A stretch of DNA of 64,000 nt, taken from contig CM060731.1 of NCBI GenBank assembly GCA_030704615.1, forward strand, positions 2,790,001-2,854,000, in the 5' to 3' direction. The DNA is from Takakia lepidozioides (Eukaryota; Streptophyta; Takakiopsida; Takakiales; Takakiaceae). Positions 30,889 through 44,575 of the stretch are shown here, piece after piece. Every line of letters starts with the position of its first letter. Position 1 is the first letter of the stretch. Position numbers and translations under genes: made by a program. The notes under the pieces are model-generated. The model was not told where the DNA came from and made no database searches. It saw only the letters and a list, made by a program, of their open reading frames with translations.

Positions 30889-32568
30889 ATGGCTGCCGAG
30901 CTTTTGGAGGAGGTGGAAAGGGTGGTTACCAGATCCGTGTTTTTGATCAGTGAGGCGTGGCTGCCGCATTTCGGCTATCGGCAAGGTCGACAGAGACCGG
31001 CATGCGGCTGTGAGATGGATGATGGCGGCAAGAAGAATGCATTTGTAGCAAGCACGCGAGAAAAATGGGAGTATAATCAGTATTGGTACTCGCCCCACAC
31101 TATCGCTGTTATGGCAAAGGTATCTTCTTTTGCTTACACTTGGAGCTGGATTCAGGAACTTACATTTCCGTGTTATGTCCCTGTGATTGAAGGAACAGTG
31201 AAGGGGTATTCCCAGCTCGCATTCCTTCACCTGCATAGATGGAATGTGAGATTTACCTCTTGCGCAATGCATGCCTGAGTGCGATTCCATGCGAGGCAGA
31301 AATTGAGAGATGACGAATGTCAGTAAGAATCGAATTCTGGGAAATTCTCTAAGGATCTTCTCTCTACTCCTAGACTGACGTTCTTGAACGCAACAAGAAA
31401 ATCCCAATCTGCAAAGTGATTCTTGTTGCACAGTTCCACTCATTTAGAGGCTACCTTGAGACTGTGCCCTTGTTTAAGACTGGTCATGTTTAAAATGAGA
31501 ATGTATTGAACTTGGGAAGAAGAGCTTTACCAGTGCTGGCCATCTGTTTTCGTTTTGTGTTTCGTTTTGTGAAAGCTGTTGATATTGGACCTCCAATCAC
31601 AATACCTAATACCTTCTCAAAATCTTCAGTAGTCAACTGCCGAAATGTCCCTGAAGTTTGTGAGTGGTGGATGGCTTCATCACTTCCAATGTTGATGATC
31701 TAGGAAGTCGGAACACCGCGGACACATTGAACATTGAACAGGCAGTCGGCTTTGAGTGTTCTGCTTGATGCCATATTGCTGGGGCCATGGCACAGGAGAT
31801 AGAGGAGCATGCGACCAAAGTGGCATTCTTGTCGACCCCAAGTGTTTGGTTCTCTCTCAAGAGTGGGGAGCTCAAACAGTGCAGCTTCTTTTTTGATGTA
31901 AGCCATCAAGCAGAAGCATTGCTAGCAACTGCAGATACCTCAGCATTGGTGTCTTCCAAACTGTTTGCATTCCAACCACCACATAAGTCGTTCCTTCTTT
32001 TGTCAAGAGATGTCACATATTGAATTCTCAAATATGAGGATCCACTCTTTACTTGCTGCCACAGGTGGATGTGCAGTGGGCCAGGTTCCCCAACTTCGTG
32101 AAGTGGGATTACAACCAGCCTGAGGAGATTGATCCAAAGATGCACCACGCATTTGATTGCGTGGTGATTGATCCCCCCTTCATCACACCTGAGGTGTGGG
32201 CCAAGTATGCAGAGGCAGCACAACTTTTACTCAGTGATGGAGGTCAGTGCCTTCTGCTATATCATACCAGTGCCCCTGCAATGTACATGTGTGTGACACT
32301 GAATGTACTTGTCATGATGTTTCATATCCACAACTTAAGCTGTTGCCTCTACCATTCAGAGAGAGAAGAGATTGAAAATGTAGGATGGGACGATGCAGGG
32401 AAGATTATATTGAGCACAATTCGGGAGAATGCAGGGCTGTTGAAGCAAATATTGCAGGTGGAGCCACAAGTGTTTCAGCCCTCTATTCCTCACTTAGTGT
32501 ACCAGTATGCCTTCTTCACAAACTATCCTTCCACTTATTTCTCTTCCCCCAATCCTGAAATATCCTAG
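30889..32568 (+). CDS. EEF1A lysine methyltransferase 1-like (N6AMT2/EFM5 family)
   Basis: A predicted SAM-dependent methyltransferase; characterised members methylate a lysine of elongation factor 1A. Four exons join in phase: (30889 or 31015)-31119, 31796-31897, 32065-32242 and 32399-32568. Exon 1 carries EKWEYNQYWYSPHTIAVMAK, matching the family W-x-L-S-Q-F-W-Y block. Exon 2 has VAFLSTPSVWFSL. Exon 3 has FDCVVIDPPFITPE, containing the DPPF catalytic motif. Exon 4 has GKIILSTIRENAGLLKQIL. The usual N-terminal segment before the W-Y block is not recognisable in frame, so the start is uncertain: 30889 (MAAELLEE) or 31015 (MDDGGKKN), or an upstream exon is missing. It converges on the response regulator. 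Confidence 0.8.
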
Positions 32569-33529
32569 TTTAGAATGATTTTGTAGGTAGCCTCATGGCA
32601 GCTCCAGATGTTATTCCAACAGTTACAGAAGGCAATTTTTTCAAAGAATTTCGGATTGCATACCATATCCTCATACTGTTTGCTTTGTATGAGTTGTGGA
32701 TGTACAATTCAAGGTTACATGTGCTTGCCAACTTGCACAGCACACAAACTAGCAGCCCAAGTGTCTGTGGAAAGGGTATTACATACAAAAGTGTTGAGAC
32801 TGACCTCAAATCGAAGAAGACACTTCCCATTGCGAGCCAGCAAGAGCTTGGCAAAGTCATCATATATTGCCAAATAAAACCTCTGAAACACAATCTGAGC
32901 AAGGGACACGCCTTAATCTTGAAACTGTGTTGAAGACGCAATTGATGTTAAGTACTGTTTGGACATCAAAAATTGCTAGAAAGTGCGCTTGAAAGCTGCT
33001 GTTCGCCTGTCATGTGACTTACAGTAAAAGTGCTAGCCAATGGCAAGCTTCCAGTGGTCAATAATAATGTTCTGAGGAATCCAGTGTGGCAAACCAGTCC
33101 AACACCAAATACATTGCAAGGTAACTTGCAAGGTACCTGGGAAAAACAGTATGAGAAGCTGTATGTGTAACATATGGTACATACCCATTGTAGGTATTCC
33201 AATCTGTTTGCAAGCCAACCACTTCAATTCCTTCTAACTCAATGCCTGTGATTTTCACACCTAAAATTCTTGGCCTCTGCAAGTTGGGCAGGGACACTGG
33301 GAACTGGAAGAAAAAGGCCACCTGTCTCTCTCAAAGGTGGTGGAACGAATGAAAGGTGCCAAAAACAGGGTGCAACTGGACCTGTCCACCTAAAAAACAA
33401 ATCACAGCTCCCTTGCAGTGTGGAAGGTAGGCGACATATACCATTGGCTTAGCCTGGGTATGGGCCACTGAAATCTAGGATTCTTGATACTGGTCTAATA
33501 TTGAGTACTAAAGATTATACTGCAGAATA
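32569..33529. other. Convergent intergenic region
   Basis: About 960 bp between the stop of the methyltransferase gene and the stop of the minus-strand response regulator. It should contain both 3' untranslated regions. Overlapping open frames on both strands carry no domain. Confidence 0.4.
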
Positions 33530-35520
<1,991 letters not shown>

Positions 35521-38500
35521 TGCGAACAGTACTGACAGATCCACTGAGCAGAAGAACATGCAGCAAACTCTGGTTTTTGGTTACAGACTCCTGTCCAGAG
35601 ATGTAATCAAACCAAGGAAAAGGTCATGAGTGCTGTCATTCCATGAAACAATAATCCACTTGATAATTGGGAAGATAATCCTTGAATTCACAAGTCTCCA
35701 TTAGAAGCTCAACAAGTCAACCATCCTTTCAAATTTTCGAAGGAGTCTAAAACTCGAACTTGGTGTAAATCTCGCTGCCGATGTCATCGTTCCCCTCAAC
35801 CATTGCAGTCGTATTCAGACCTCAGTAACAAGATTCTCAGAGCTGAAGCCCTACACGAAGGACACCCTCTTTAGTGTCGTCTTGCAAGTCTTCCGGTTAG
35901 TCTGTGCAAAGTGCACATCGAGACCAAGACGCAAGGTAGAAGGACCTCTCCTTTCGGATAACTGCACATACACAATTAACCAGGACTCATCAAAAAAGTG
36001 CTCTACTAGCATGCAGAGGCAGTATACCAGCAGGAATTTTCAAAATTCAGCGGTTCAGTTCACAAAATGGTCTGCCTCGAAGTAGCCTGAAACGAAGAGC
36101 CCACTAGATGAGGCACAAAGCGGTTTGGCACATCTCATTTGATCAGCTTCTGTCAAACACATGAAGAAGCCACTTGCCAGAGAGCAGGATGTGACCAGAA
36201 TCTTGTTCACATCGACAAGCACCTGTATGGAAACCTACAGCAACAAGCTGCTCAAGACGTCTATCCACACAATATGCTACTTACACATCCTACATTTCCT
36301 GGACCCTCCAGAGCACCAAAGAAGAACGAATTGCTCAAGTACCTTTGCGGGGCTCTCTACATTGGTCTCTTAGGCATGTAGGCAGATAATCTATGGCATA
36401 TTAGCAATGCATCCATCCTCTGTTACGAATCCGAGGCAGAATACTATGCACAGCCAGGTACGATCCATAACCAGCCACCGTGTAGGTCAGATTTTCAGGC
36501 CAGAGATGTACATTAGGCAAGCTTGCAATAGAAACTGAAGTCTACCTCTGCCGTTCAACTTTAGATAGCCGAGCAGATCCTCCCATCTTTGATACTTGTA
36601 GGAAGATTATGCTTGAGCTAACGATGAATCACGCCATTGCCACTTACGCACACATCCTTACTAGCACGCAGTCAGACCTCGGAATTTTTCTCACGACAAC
36701 ACCTTAGAGCTCCTACATTAGATCCGCTTATTCAACTCTACAAAATAATGGTTGAGTGGAACAGCTAAAGGTGACTATGCAGTCGGGCTCTAACACGGAC
36801 ATTTCCCTCTACCTCTGGAACGAGGGATAGACGCGCCACTTAGGAGCTATACTAAAAGGTTCTGAGAGAAGACCAGTGCCGAATATTACAAGGATCGGCC
36901 AATGCCAGTGTACCATATACGCCCCTCAGCATGCTCAGAAATGTGAACATTCCTGCTGATTCCAACTAGTTCAGGCACGAAAATTGCATTATCAGCTTGA
37001 GACAGAAGTCGTAAGAGGCACTCACTCTGACCCGCTGCGGGTGCTTTCCATCAACAAGCCTCCTTCCCTTCGCCTTCCATCACCTGCTTTCAACAAATCC
37101 TTCAAGCTTCCCCCTCCCACATCTGCTCCAGGACTAAACAAAAGAGATATTCTGAAAAGTCAGCTCCCCAACCACTTCAACGGCAACTCAGGCCTGATAA
37201 AAGTTGCACGGCCTGAAGACGAGCAACTCAGTAGCCTAACCGCTTCCACTTCCTTCCTGCAACGCCCTCCCCTCTGACTCCCCCCGATGTGGACTCCACC
37301 ACAAACAAGAGCAGGCGGAGGTCCACACAGAACGGTGGTGGTGAGAGCGGGGATAGAAGAAACAGTTCCAGATCAAGATGCTCTCGTCAGGAAGCGTAAC
37401 AACCCCGATGACTAGGCCAGGAAATGTGCAGAGGACACATCAGCCGGCCTGACAAACGGACAAGTGCTCTGCGAGAGCAAAGCGCAAAGACCACGGAGGC
37501 GATCGAGCGACACAGACAACAAACAGACTGCCTGCCTCACACTTCCGCAACCACCCTCCCCCCCACGCCACCCTTTTACCGCGCCCCGCCAATATTCTTA
37601 CTGCGGTACAAACTCTCGCGGCACTACGACACCGACATTCAATGCGCGCTTTTCGCTGCGATCCTCGGCGTTATTTACCCCCGGTTAAACCGGACCACCG
37701 CAAAGCGTGCCATTTATGTGCAGCTTTTAATTACTGCCCTAACCCTCGCTTATCTCCGCATTCATTTCCTTAACCGCATCGTTAACGCCTAACCTCTTCA
37801 TTACCCCCCCCTCTTCCTCAATCCTCTGCATATCCCGAGGACGATGCGTTTGACTACTCCTTCTCACGACTCACCCCCTTGCTTTACTAGTAACTCACTA
37901 GTGTAGGTACTTACGTGGCGCTAAATAAAGATTAATTTAAGATAATAAAAATAATTAAATTGATTATTGGGAGATTGGTTAGTAGATTGGGAGTACAATC
38001 CACCATCATCTCTTACTCTCTCTACGTTCAGTACATTTATTTCGACGGGAGTACAACATCACCTGTTTCTGCTTTTTTTTTGTTTTTTCTTAAAGGACAC
38101 AGGACAGACGCCCAATAATCACATTCAAGGGACGACACAATTAAGTTACCTCCGACTCAGTCCGAGAACCCTGTTCTGTAAATATAAATAAATTTAAAAA
38201 AAACAAAAAGTCCGAGAACCATACACCGTTAAACTTTTTTAAGAATAAAACCATAAGAACCATTGTTTTGGAGACCCACAGGGCAATTTTTATTTTTCTC
38301 AATTTTACTATGGAAGGGAAAAAAAGAACCCTCGATAAGCGATGGAGGCAGAATTCTGCAGCGTTTTCGTTCTCTGTCCTTTTTTTTAAGGAAACCTGGG
38401 AGCGACAGCCCACAATTCAGGCCCTTGAGGCAGCGTTTCTTTTAAGGTATTTACATTGTAGCACAAGTGGCATCATTAGAACCTTAGAGGAGCATGTCTG

Positions 38501-38944
38501 GCGCTTGTACAAAATGCGTAGTGGAAATGGCTGGCGATAATATGAGATTTTGAATGGGTATTGGGCGAATGAACCTAAAACCTAGTAGACTTGTTGAGGC
38601 CAATAACCCAGGAGGGTTTAGGCATCATTGGAGACTAGGCAGAAATTATGCCAAACACCACCAAAAAATTTAAACCACCATTCATAAGTAGAAAATCTTA
38701 AATTGGCTTATATTGCATTTCAGTCAATCTACACTAAGTGGCATATTTGAACCCTGGCCCTTGCCTAATGCTACATGGCACATAGATAAGAAGTATCAAT
38801 GTTTGCTCTCTTTAATCGCAGCCTTGAGTGATTACTGATACTAACATAAAGTGCATACGAAAGCACGCTCTGCAACTTGCAAGCAGCCCTAAGGCCTAAA
38901 GAGAGGAGAGGAAAAAAATGAAAGAAGGAAGATGTGTGTTTTAG
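35521..38944. other. Response-regulator upstream region and intergenic DNA
   Basis: The left part should hold the promoter of the response regulator. Frames at 36984-37277 (Pro/Ser-rich) and 37424-37792 on the plus strand show no recognised domain and I do not call them genes. From about 37.9 kb the DNA becomes AT-rich and repeat-like, leading into the SINE cluster. Confidence 0.35.
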
Positions 38945-38945
38945 G

Positions 38946-39232
38946 TTTTTTTTTTTTTTTTTTTGGTCCCCTAAACTTGCTGACATGTGTCCTTTCATCC
39001 CAAAAATAATGAATAAATGACATTCTCATTCCGTTTTTGTAACCCTCTGCCACCCTTTTGATTATCATCCTCCTCTGCAGTCACCCTTTTGCCCTCCTCC
39101 GCGGCCACCTTTTTCATATTTAAGAACTTTATCATCCAAACCAGGTTGCTTTCAAAAAAACATTGAGGTGATAGGGTTTGAACACCTCGATTGGCTAGGA
39201 AGGAAGATCTCTACTACTAAGCTACCCATACA
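38946..39232 (-). mobile_element. tRNA-derived SINE, family B
   Basis: Read on the minus strand, it opens with a tRNA-like head: GGGTAGCTTAGTAGTAGAG resembles an RNA polymerase III A box, and GTTCAAACC (39175-39183) resembles a B box. A body of about 210 bp follows and the element ends in a 19-base poly-A (plus-strand T run 38946-38964). The length near 290 bp, pol III promoter boxes and terminal poly-A are the hallmarks of a SINE. No target-site duplication could be recognised. Confidence 0.65.
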
Positions 39233-39289
39233 CATGTTATAATAACCTGACTACAAAATCTATCTATCCAGATTATACTATACTTACCC

Positions 39290-39304
39290 ATATATATATA
39301 TATG
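39290..39304. repeat. TA dinucleotide microsatellite
   Basis: A short run of alternating TA just upstream, in the element's own orientation, of the family B SINE head. Confidence 0.6.
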
Positions 39305-39576
39305 TACAAAAATGGGCAACATAGCTGGCTCCACGTCCTCCCGCGCACTCGGAATGCGGCGATGTCCTGCACGTGGTCCGTGGCATCTGCCTGTAAACTG
39401 GCTTCACTCAATATGGCGCCATGTGCCTCCCTGTGGCGGCCCCTCTAGCGAATGGTGGGCCCATCAGATCAGCTTTTGGCGAAAAGTGATGATTTTTCAG
39501 CCTCATTTCCCTTTACCCTTGTCGCCAAGTCCGGCACGAGGTCGAAATCTGGCGATTATTCGCCACTAAAAGAATG

Positions 39577-39750
39577 GCTGCCTTGAGGAGGGGGAAAAAC
39601 ACTTAACCCCCGTTCATTTATGGGCCATGGTGGCACACAGGAGGAACAAGGAGGCCACGAACAATCCACACACGGGGCAGAGCAGCGGGTTTGAACCGCG
39701 AACCACCAAGGCGACACATTGTGCACTTACCAGCTGAGCTACCAGCCGAT
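39577..39750 (-). mobile_element. tRNA-derived SINE, family A, 3'-truncated copy
   Basis: On the minus strand it reads GGCTGGTAGCTCAGCTGG, then GCACAATGTGTCGCC, GGTTCAAACC, CCATGGCCCATAAATGAA and CCCCCTCCTCAAGG. It matches the plus-strand copy at 63.2 kb over this length, then ends where that copy continues into GCCTGAATTGTGGG. It is flanked by partly complementary arms at 39539-39572 and 39764-39796, which carry the edge sequence of the dispersed repeat. Confidence 0.75.
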
Positions 39751-39763
39751 GTCACTCCGTTTT

Positions 39764-40012
39764 ATTTTCTGGCGAATTTTCGCAATTTTCGACCTCAAAA
39801 ACGTAAAATAAAATTTTCTGTCAAATGGATGAAATCTCCAAATTTCTCTAAATAAGACATTATTCATGGATGAATTCGCGACAAATGGATGAAATAAATG
39901 GATGAAAGTACAGAGGAGGATGATTCTATCCTAATTTCAAGGGATGAACAGAAAATATGGCTATTTCCTGCAAACCTTAGTAGCCACTCGTGCTAGTTGC
40001 GAAATTTAAAAA
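39764..40012. repeat. Dispersed repeat of about 250 bp, copy 2
   Basis: Direct counterpart of 15668-15922 with the same order of landmarks, including CATGGATGAATTCGC, GAAAGTACAGAGG and GTAGCCACTCGTGCTAG. A reverse-complement copy of its left edge lies at 39539-39572, so the edges surround the family A SINE. Confidence 0.65.
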
Positions 40013-43000
40013 GGGCAGGAGTTGGGAAGGGATCCCAGTTACTCAAATTAGAACGAAGAAAGTTTTAATAATTCAAACATTTATAAATTATATAATTATC
40101 ATTATTTTTTGTGGCAAATCTACGCCCACATGATCGGATATAATATGTGAGACCCATAATAATAGAATGGAGTGTTCTTAGTCTAATAATGCCATCATTG
40201 AATGCTAAGCTATTTTACCGGCCAGGGCCTCCCTCCCCTGTTCTCTTAAAAACAATTAAATAGAAAACTGGTTTTATTTTTATTTTTTAATGAAAAGGAC
40301 CAAAGTGGTAATTCAGGTCACATGAATAAAATAAATCAGGAAAAGGTGATGGTAATAAACATAGAATCTGGAGCCCTAATCCTGCACTATTATGGTTAGT
40401 CATGATGATAAAATATAATCATTTGGTCCACAGCAATCCAGAATAATCTTTGGAAGCAGATGTTATATGACACTAAGTTATTATATTGCCACATATATCA
40501 TGATGAGGATTGCTTGCCCATTATGAGTAACTGTGCCACCCTCTTATATATTTATATTATTATTATTATTATTATTTTACCCAATTGACTGGATAAATGT
40601 TACTAAGCTCCCCTATTCGAAGAACAATTTTTCCTAAAACAATCTTAAGCTCTTGGGTAAATTAACATATAGAGCAAGATAACACAATTCCCTTTATTTT
40701 TTAATTAAAAAATCCACAATAACAAAACTATTCCAGCTCCTGTTTCTGTTGTGATATGGGTCTATTTTGTATCAAATCCATGAAGGGGCCAGTTCCATTT
40801 AGGATGTCTATAAACATCATAACTGAATGGGCTACTGAAAATATTGCTTTCTAACATGAGCATGCATTGCAAGAATGCGTCGGCCCATCGAGAATTATTG
40901 AAGTTTGCTAATCAAACTCATTGAATCACTGAATAACTTATTCTAAAAATGCATTAATGTTTCTCAAAGCAGCTTCTTCTCTCTCAAAATTAATGTGACA
41001 ATTGCGAGGCTGCACATTGAGTTGGAGAGCTAACTTATATGTGTGTCTTGGCGGAGGAAGGGTCGAGTTGATTATCTCATCATCCGGTAGGCCGAGTACG
41101 AACGATTTTTAGAACGATTCCAATCAAGAACGGCCTCAAAATGCGAACGTTCGCAGTTCATGATCCTTCCTAAAGCGCAAAGACTATAGACAAGGAGCTA
41201 CTCTAATGCAGTTTATCAAATCTTTATCCAACTTGAAACCCCACTTATTTGAAGTAGAATATAAGGAAGTAGGAAAAATAACATAATGGAGCAAAATAAC
41301 CATTAAATTGATCTATCTAGGTTTGACTGCTGATTCACTAATGTTCTTTCCAATGGCAAGTGAAATGGGGTAGTCAAGCTCAGCACTAATCTCGTGTTGG
41401 TCATGAGAAAGTTCTGAGAAAGTTTTGCATTACACAGTTTCTAAGTATAACAGATATAAGCTTAAAGTTAGACAACATAGTCATACTTGGAAGCCTGATT
41501 CTAGGGATTGAAGAGGACAGTGAGAGAGACCAGTTCAACTTTAGTTATTAGGTAGCGGAAGAATGGTGGCGTGAGTTTAGTGTGTCTATCTCTGAGGTCA
41601 ATGTCAGATGCAAATCTTGACAATCTGCAGCAAGAGCAGATCTTGAATATACTTGCACTTTTGTTTATTGTTTGTAGCCACAAGTGGACTCCATCAGCGG
41701 AGGGTATAGTACCAACCATGGGGGCAGGTGGGTGTTAAATCTTAAAAAAGAGAGTACCATCGAGAAACCTCAACAACCATCATCATCAGCTTGCGGCTTT
41801 TGATGTTTGGGTGTGTGGGGTGCTTGGATTTTAGCAGCCCAGACGAAGGTTAGGTAGGTACTGGTAACTGGGTTGGTTTTGAAGATGATGGGCTTGGTGG
41901 TTTTATGAGGGAGAAGAAAGGAGAGTGATGGATGCTGGCGACAAGGGCAGATCTTGAGAAATTTGGTGGGGAGGCAACAACGCGATCCTCGCCGGCTACA
42001 CTGGGCAGGTGCCTGGCAACCATCTCTGACAACTCTGACACCTTTGTGTCCTAGTCACCTTCACTGCTGGTGTGGGCATGGAGCTTGAAGGAAGGTTTTA
42101 GTTAGTTTTCCTGACATAGTCTGGGTGTGTGGGGTCTGGAGCTTGTCTGTGGCCACCACCTGGCGCCCACCGGCCTGTTTTAAGAGCGACTCATGGCTAG
42201 CTACTTGAAGGAAAAGGAAGCGAGTTCGGCTCTTTATGTGGGTTGACATTTATACTCTCTTTGTGTTATGTAGCTATGGCTGACAAACGCGTGTACTCAG
42301 TATGAGCCTGGAGTTTGTCTCCTCCAACTGCAGGGAAAGTTCAAAGCAGCCCTGTCATGATCCCAATCTACTCATGGGTCCAGGAAGTTTGATGAACTTT
42401 GCATTCATATAGGCATTGATCTCTCTCTCCGCCCTTACGTTGCCGATGGCTGACACCCACCTCAGCAGCCTGGAGCTTGTCTCCGGCGCCCAACTGCTCC
42501 AAAAGCTGCTCTGTCAACTCATTCTAATCATGCAATACTTTCATGTTCCCATGGATCAAAGCAGTGCAGCTCTTTAAATGGATTGATGAACCGTGGAAAC
42601 TAATCCATGCAGTCTGTCATCAGCTCAATCTACTTGAGTTCGGCCACAGATATCATCAAATGATAGCCTCACTATTCCTTGTGACAAAACCCATGCAGTT
42701 TGAACGCTCACCATGCAGACTCACAATATTGTCTAATTTGGCGGCTTCTCTTCACTCCCCGGCTTTTACAACTCTAACCTCTCCTTCCAATTCCATCAAT
42801 TTCTTCCAGCAAAATCATACCTACTGGGTTGTAAAGATGAAGAGCGTCCATATCATTCACCTCCCTGTCTGTCCATCCATCACAGGTACCAACTTACTAC
42901 TCATGGTTGCACATATCGGTAACCAGCTGCTGGCTCCAAGTTTGAATGGATCGAGTGATGCAACTGCAAGTCACTCGAAGGTCAGGTCTGACATCACTCA

Positions 43001-44575
43001 CGTCAAATCCAGTCAAGTGCCGTCACATGTCATCGAGGTACCTTACTGTGGCTGCTGTTTTAACTGTTCATTCCAAGCATTTATGAAAGGCTTGTGCATC
43101 AGTCCCTATAAGTCGGTGACCTGCCTTGCACACATACCAATGTTGCCTCAGATTCTTCAAGCCCTTTCCGTAAACAATCCTCCACTCATCTCATCTTACC
43201 CTTGAGATGAGAACGACGACAGTAATTTTGACGACACTACAAAAATTAGGAAACACCTACCCACTTCCCAATTGTCAGAAGCAACAGGGAAACGCGAAAG
43301 TCAAGATCGAAGCAATCCAATCCAGTCTAAATTTTGGCTTTGATTCCCATTCAACGCGAAAACCAAAGCTCGAGAAAGACTACGCCATCCCAATCTTTTG
43401 ATCGTGCTGGGTTGCCCCACTACAAACAAAAACCCAAGGCAGGAATTCTTGCTACCTTTTGCACTTCGATACCATGAGTTTGCCTTGTAGCCTCCAACGG
43501 CTGAGTTTTATCTATCATCAACTTCCCCCTCCCGAGTGATGCCAAAACATCTGCAGCATCATTCCTGCGTAGCTATACTACGTCAAGTCAACGGACTTCC
43601 ATTGACATATGCGTTTTCTATCAGAGATGGACTTGAGACTAGTTGCGCAGATCAGATCGGAATCGCGAGCAAGTCGGAGAGTGATGTAAGCAAACCCAAT
43701 CTGTGCCCCATGGAGAAATTCCTTTGAGATATGGAAGCTGGTACAGGGGGTGGCAAAAGCGTTGAGGCGTCTGGAGTCTGGACCCACGGAATCGCTGTCC
43801 GATATTGTATGGGCCCACCAATACACCTCTGTATCCAGCATCAGTCTTCCAATTAAAAGTAAGTAACACTATTAAGTGTATTTATGTAGAAAATATACGT
43901 ATACTCCAACACACAGAACAGTCAAACGGTCATTCAAAGTAGCACCAACCCTGCAAAAGAAGAATTACAAGGAATGACTCTGCTGCTGTGGGTTGGGTTT
44001 TCGAGGGTCTTCAGTCATTGACAAGAAACAAAAGCCTTCTTGTGCCCAGGTGCTTGATAGCTTTGCAGGTAACCCCCAAAACCCATCTCAAGAATCAGAG
44101 GGATGATACTGCATCAAATCACTAGTTTCTGTAGTCAATCCTCATAAACAAACATGGGGCAGCACAGCTGCAAAGCAACAGCGGAAATTGATTTGCAAAC
44201 TCTCCGGAGTGTGTATTCTCACTTATTTCTCAAGTCTTGGCATGTTTCTCTCACCTGGCAAAACTTGTTACTCTAACTACATAAATTAGTTATCTAGCTT
44301 CCTGGGTAAAGAAGAACAGGATGATCTAGAGGACAAGACAATTTGAAGATCAGTGTGAAAATCATCTGACTGCTAGGTGGCCGTGACAGCAGTAACTCTT
44401 AGTTTGCTCGGCTTGTTTGGGTAAGATCCCATCTGATACATTGCGTGGTCTTGACGCATAGAAGTACATTAGACTGGAACTTGCGAGGCTGGTAATTGCA
44501 CGAAGTAGGGCAAAAAGAGTGCCTCGCAGCTAGCTCGGTGAGATAAGCCCCAACGCCTCTGAACTAAACTACAAA
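40013..44575. other. AT-rich intergenic region, no gene recognised
   Basis: About 4.5 kb with no supported gene. A TTA trinucleotide run lies near 40552-40577. The longest open frame, 220 codons at 42543-43205 on the plus strand, shows no domain. Right of about 44 kb lies the 3' flank of the SPEN-family gene. Confidence 0.4.

Noticed and set aside
30787-31443. 218-codon minus-strand frame
   Set aside because: It lies antisense to the methyltransferase exon with the conserved W-Y block and has no domain of its own.
42543-43205. 220-codon plus-strand open frame
   Set aside because: No domain, signal peptide or repeat is recognisable, and no flanking splice signals connect it to anything. It may be a chance frame.
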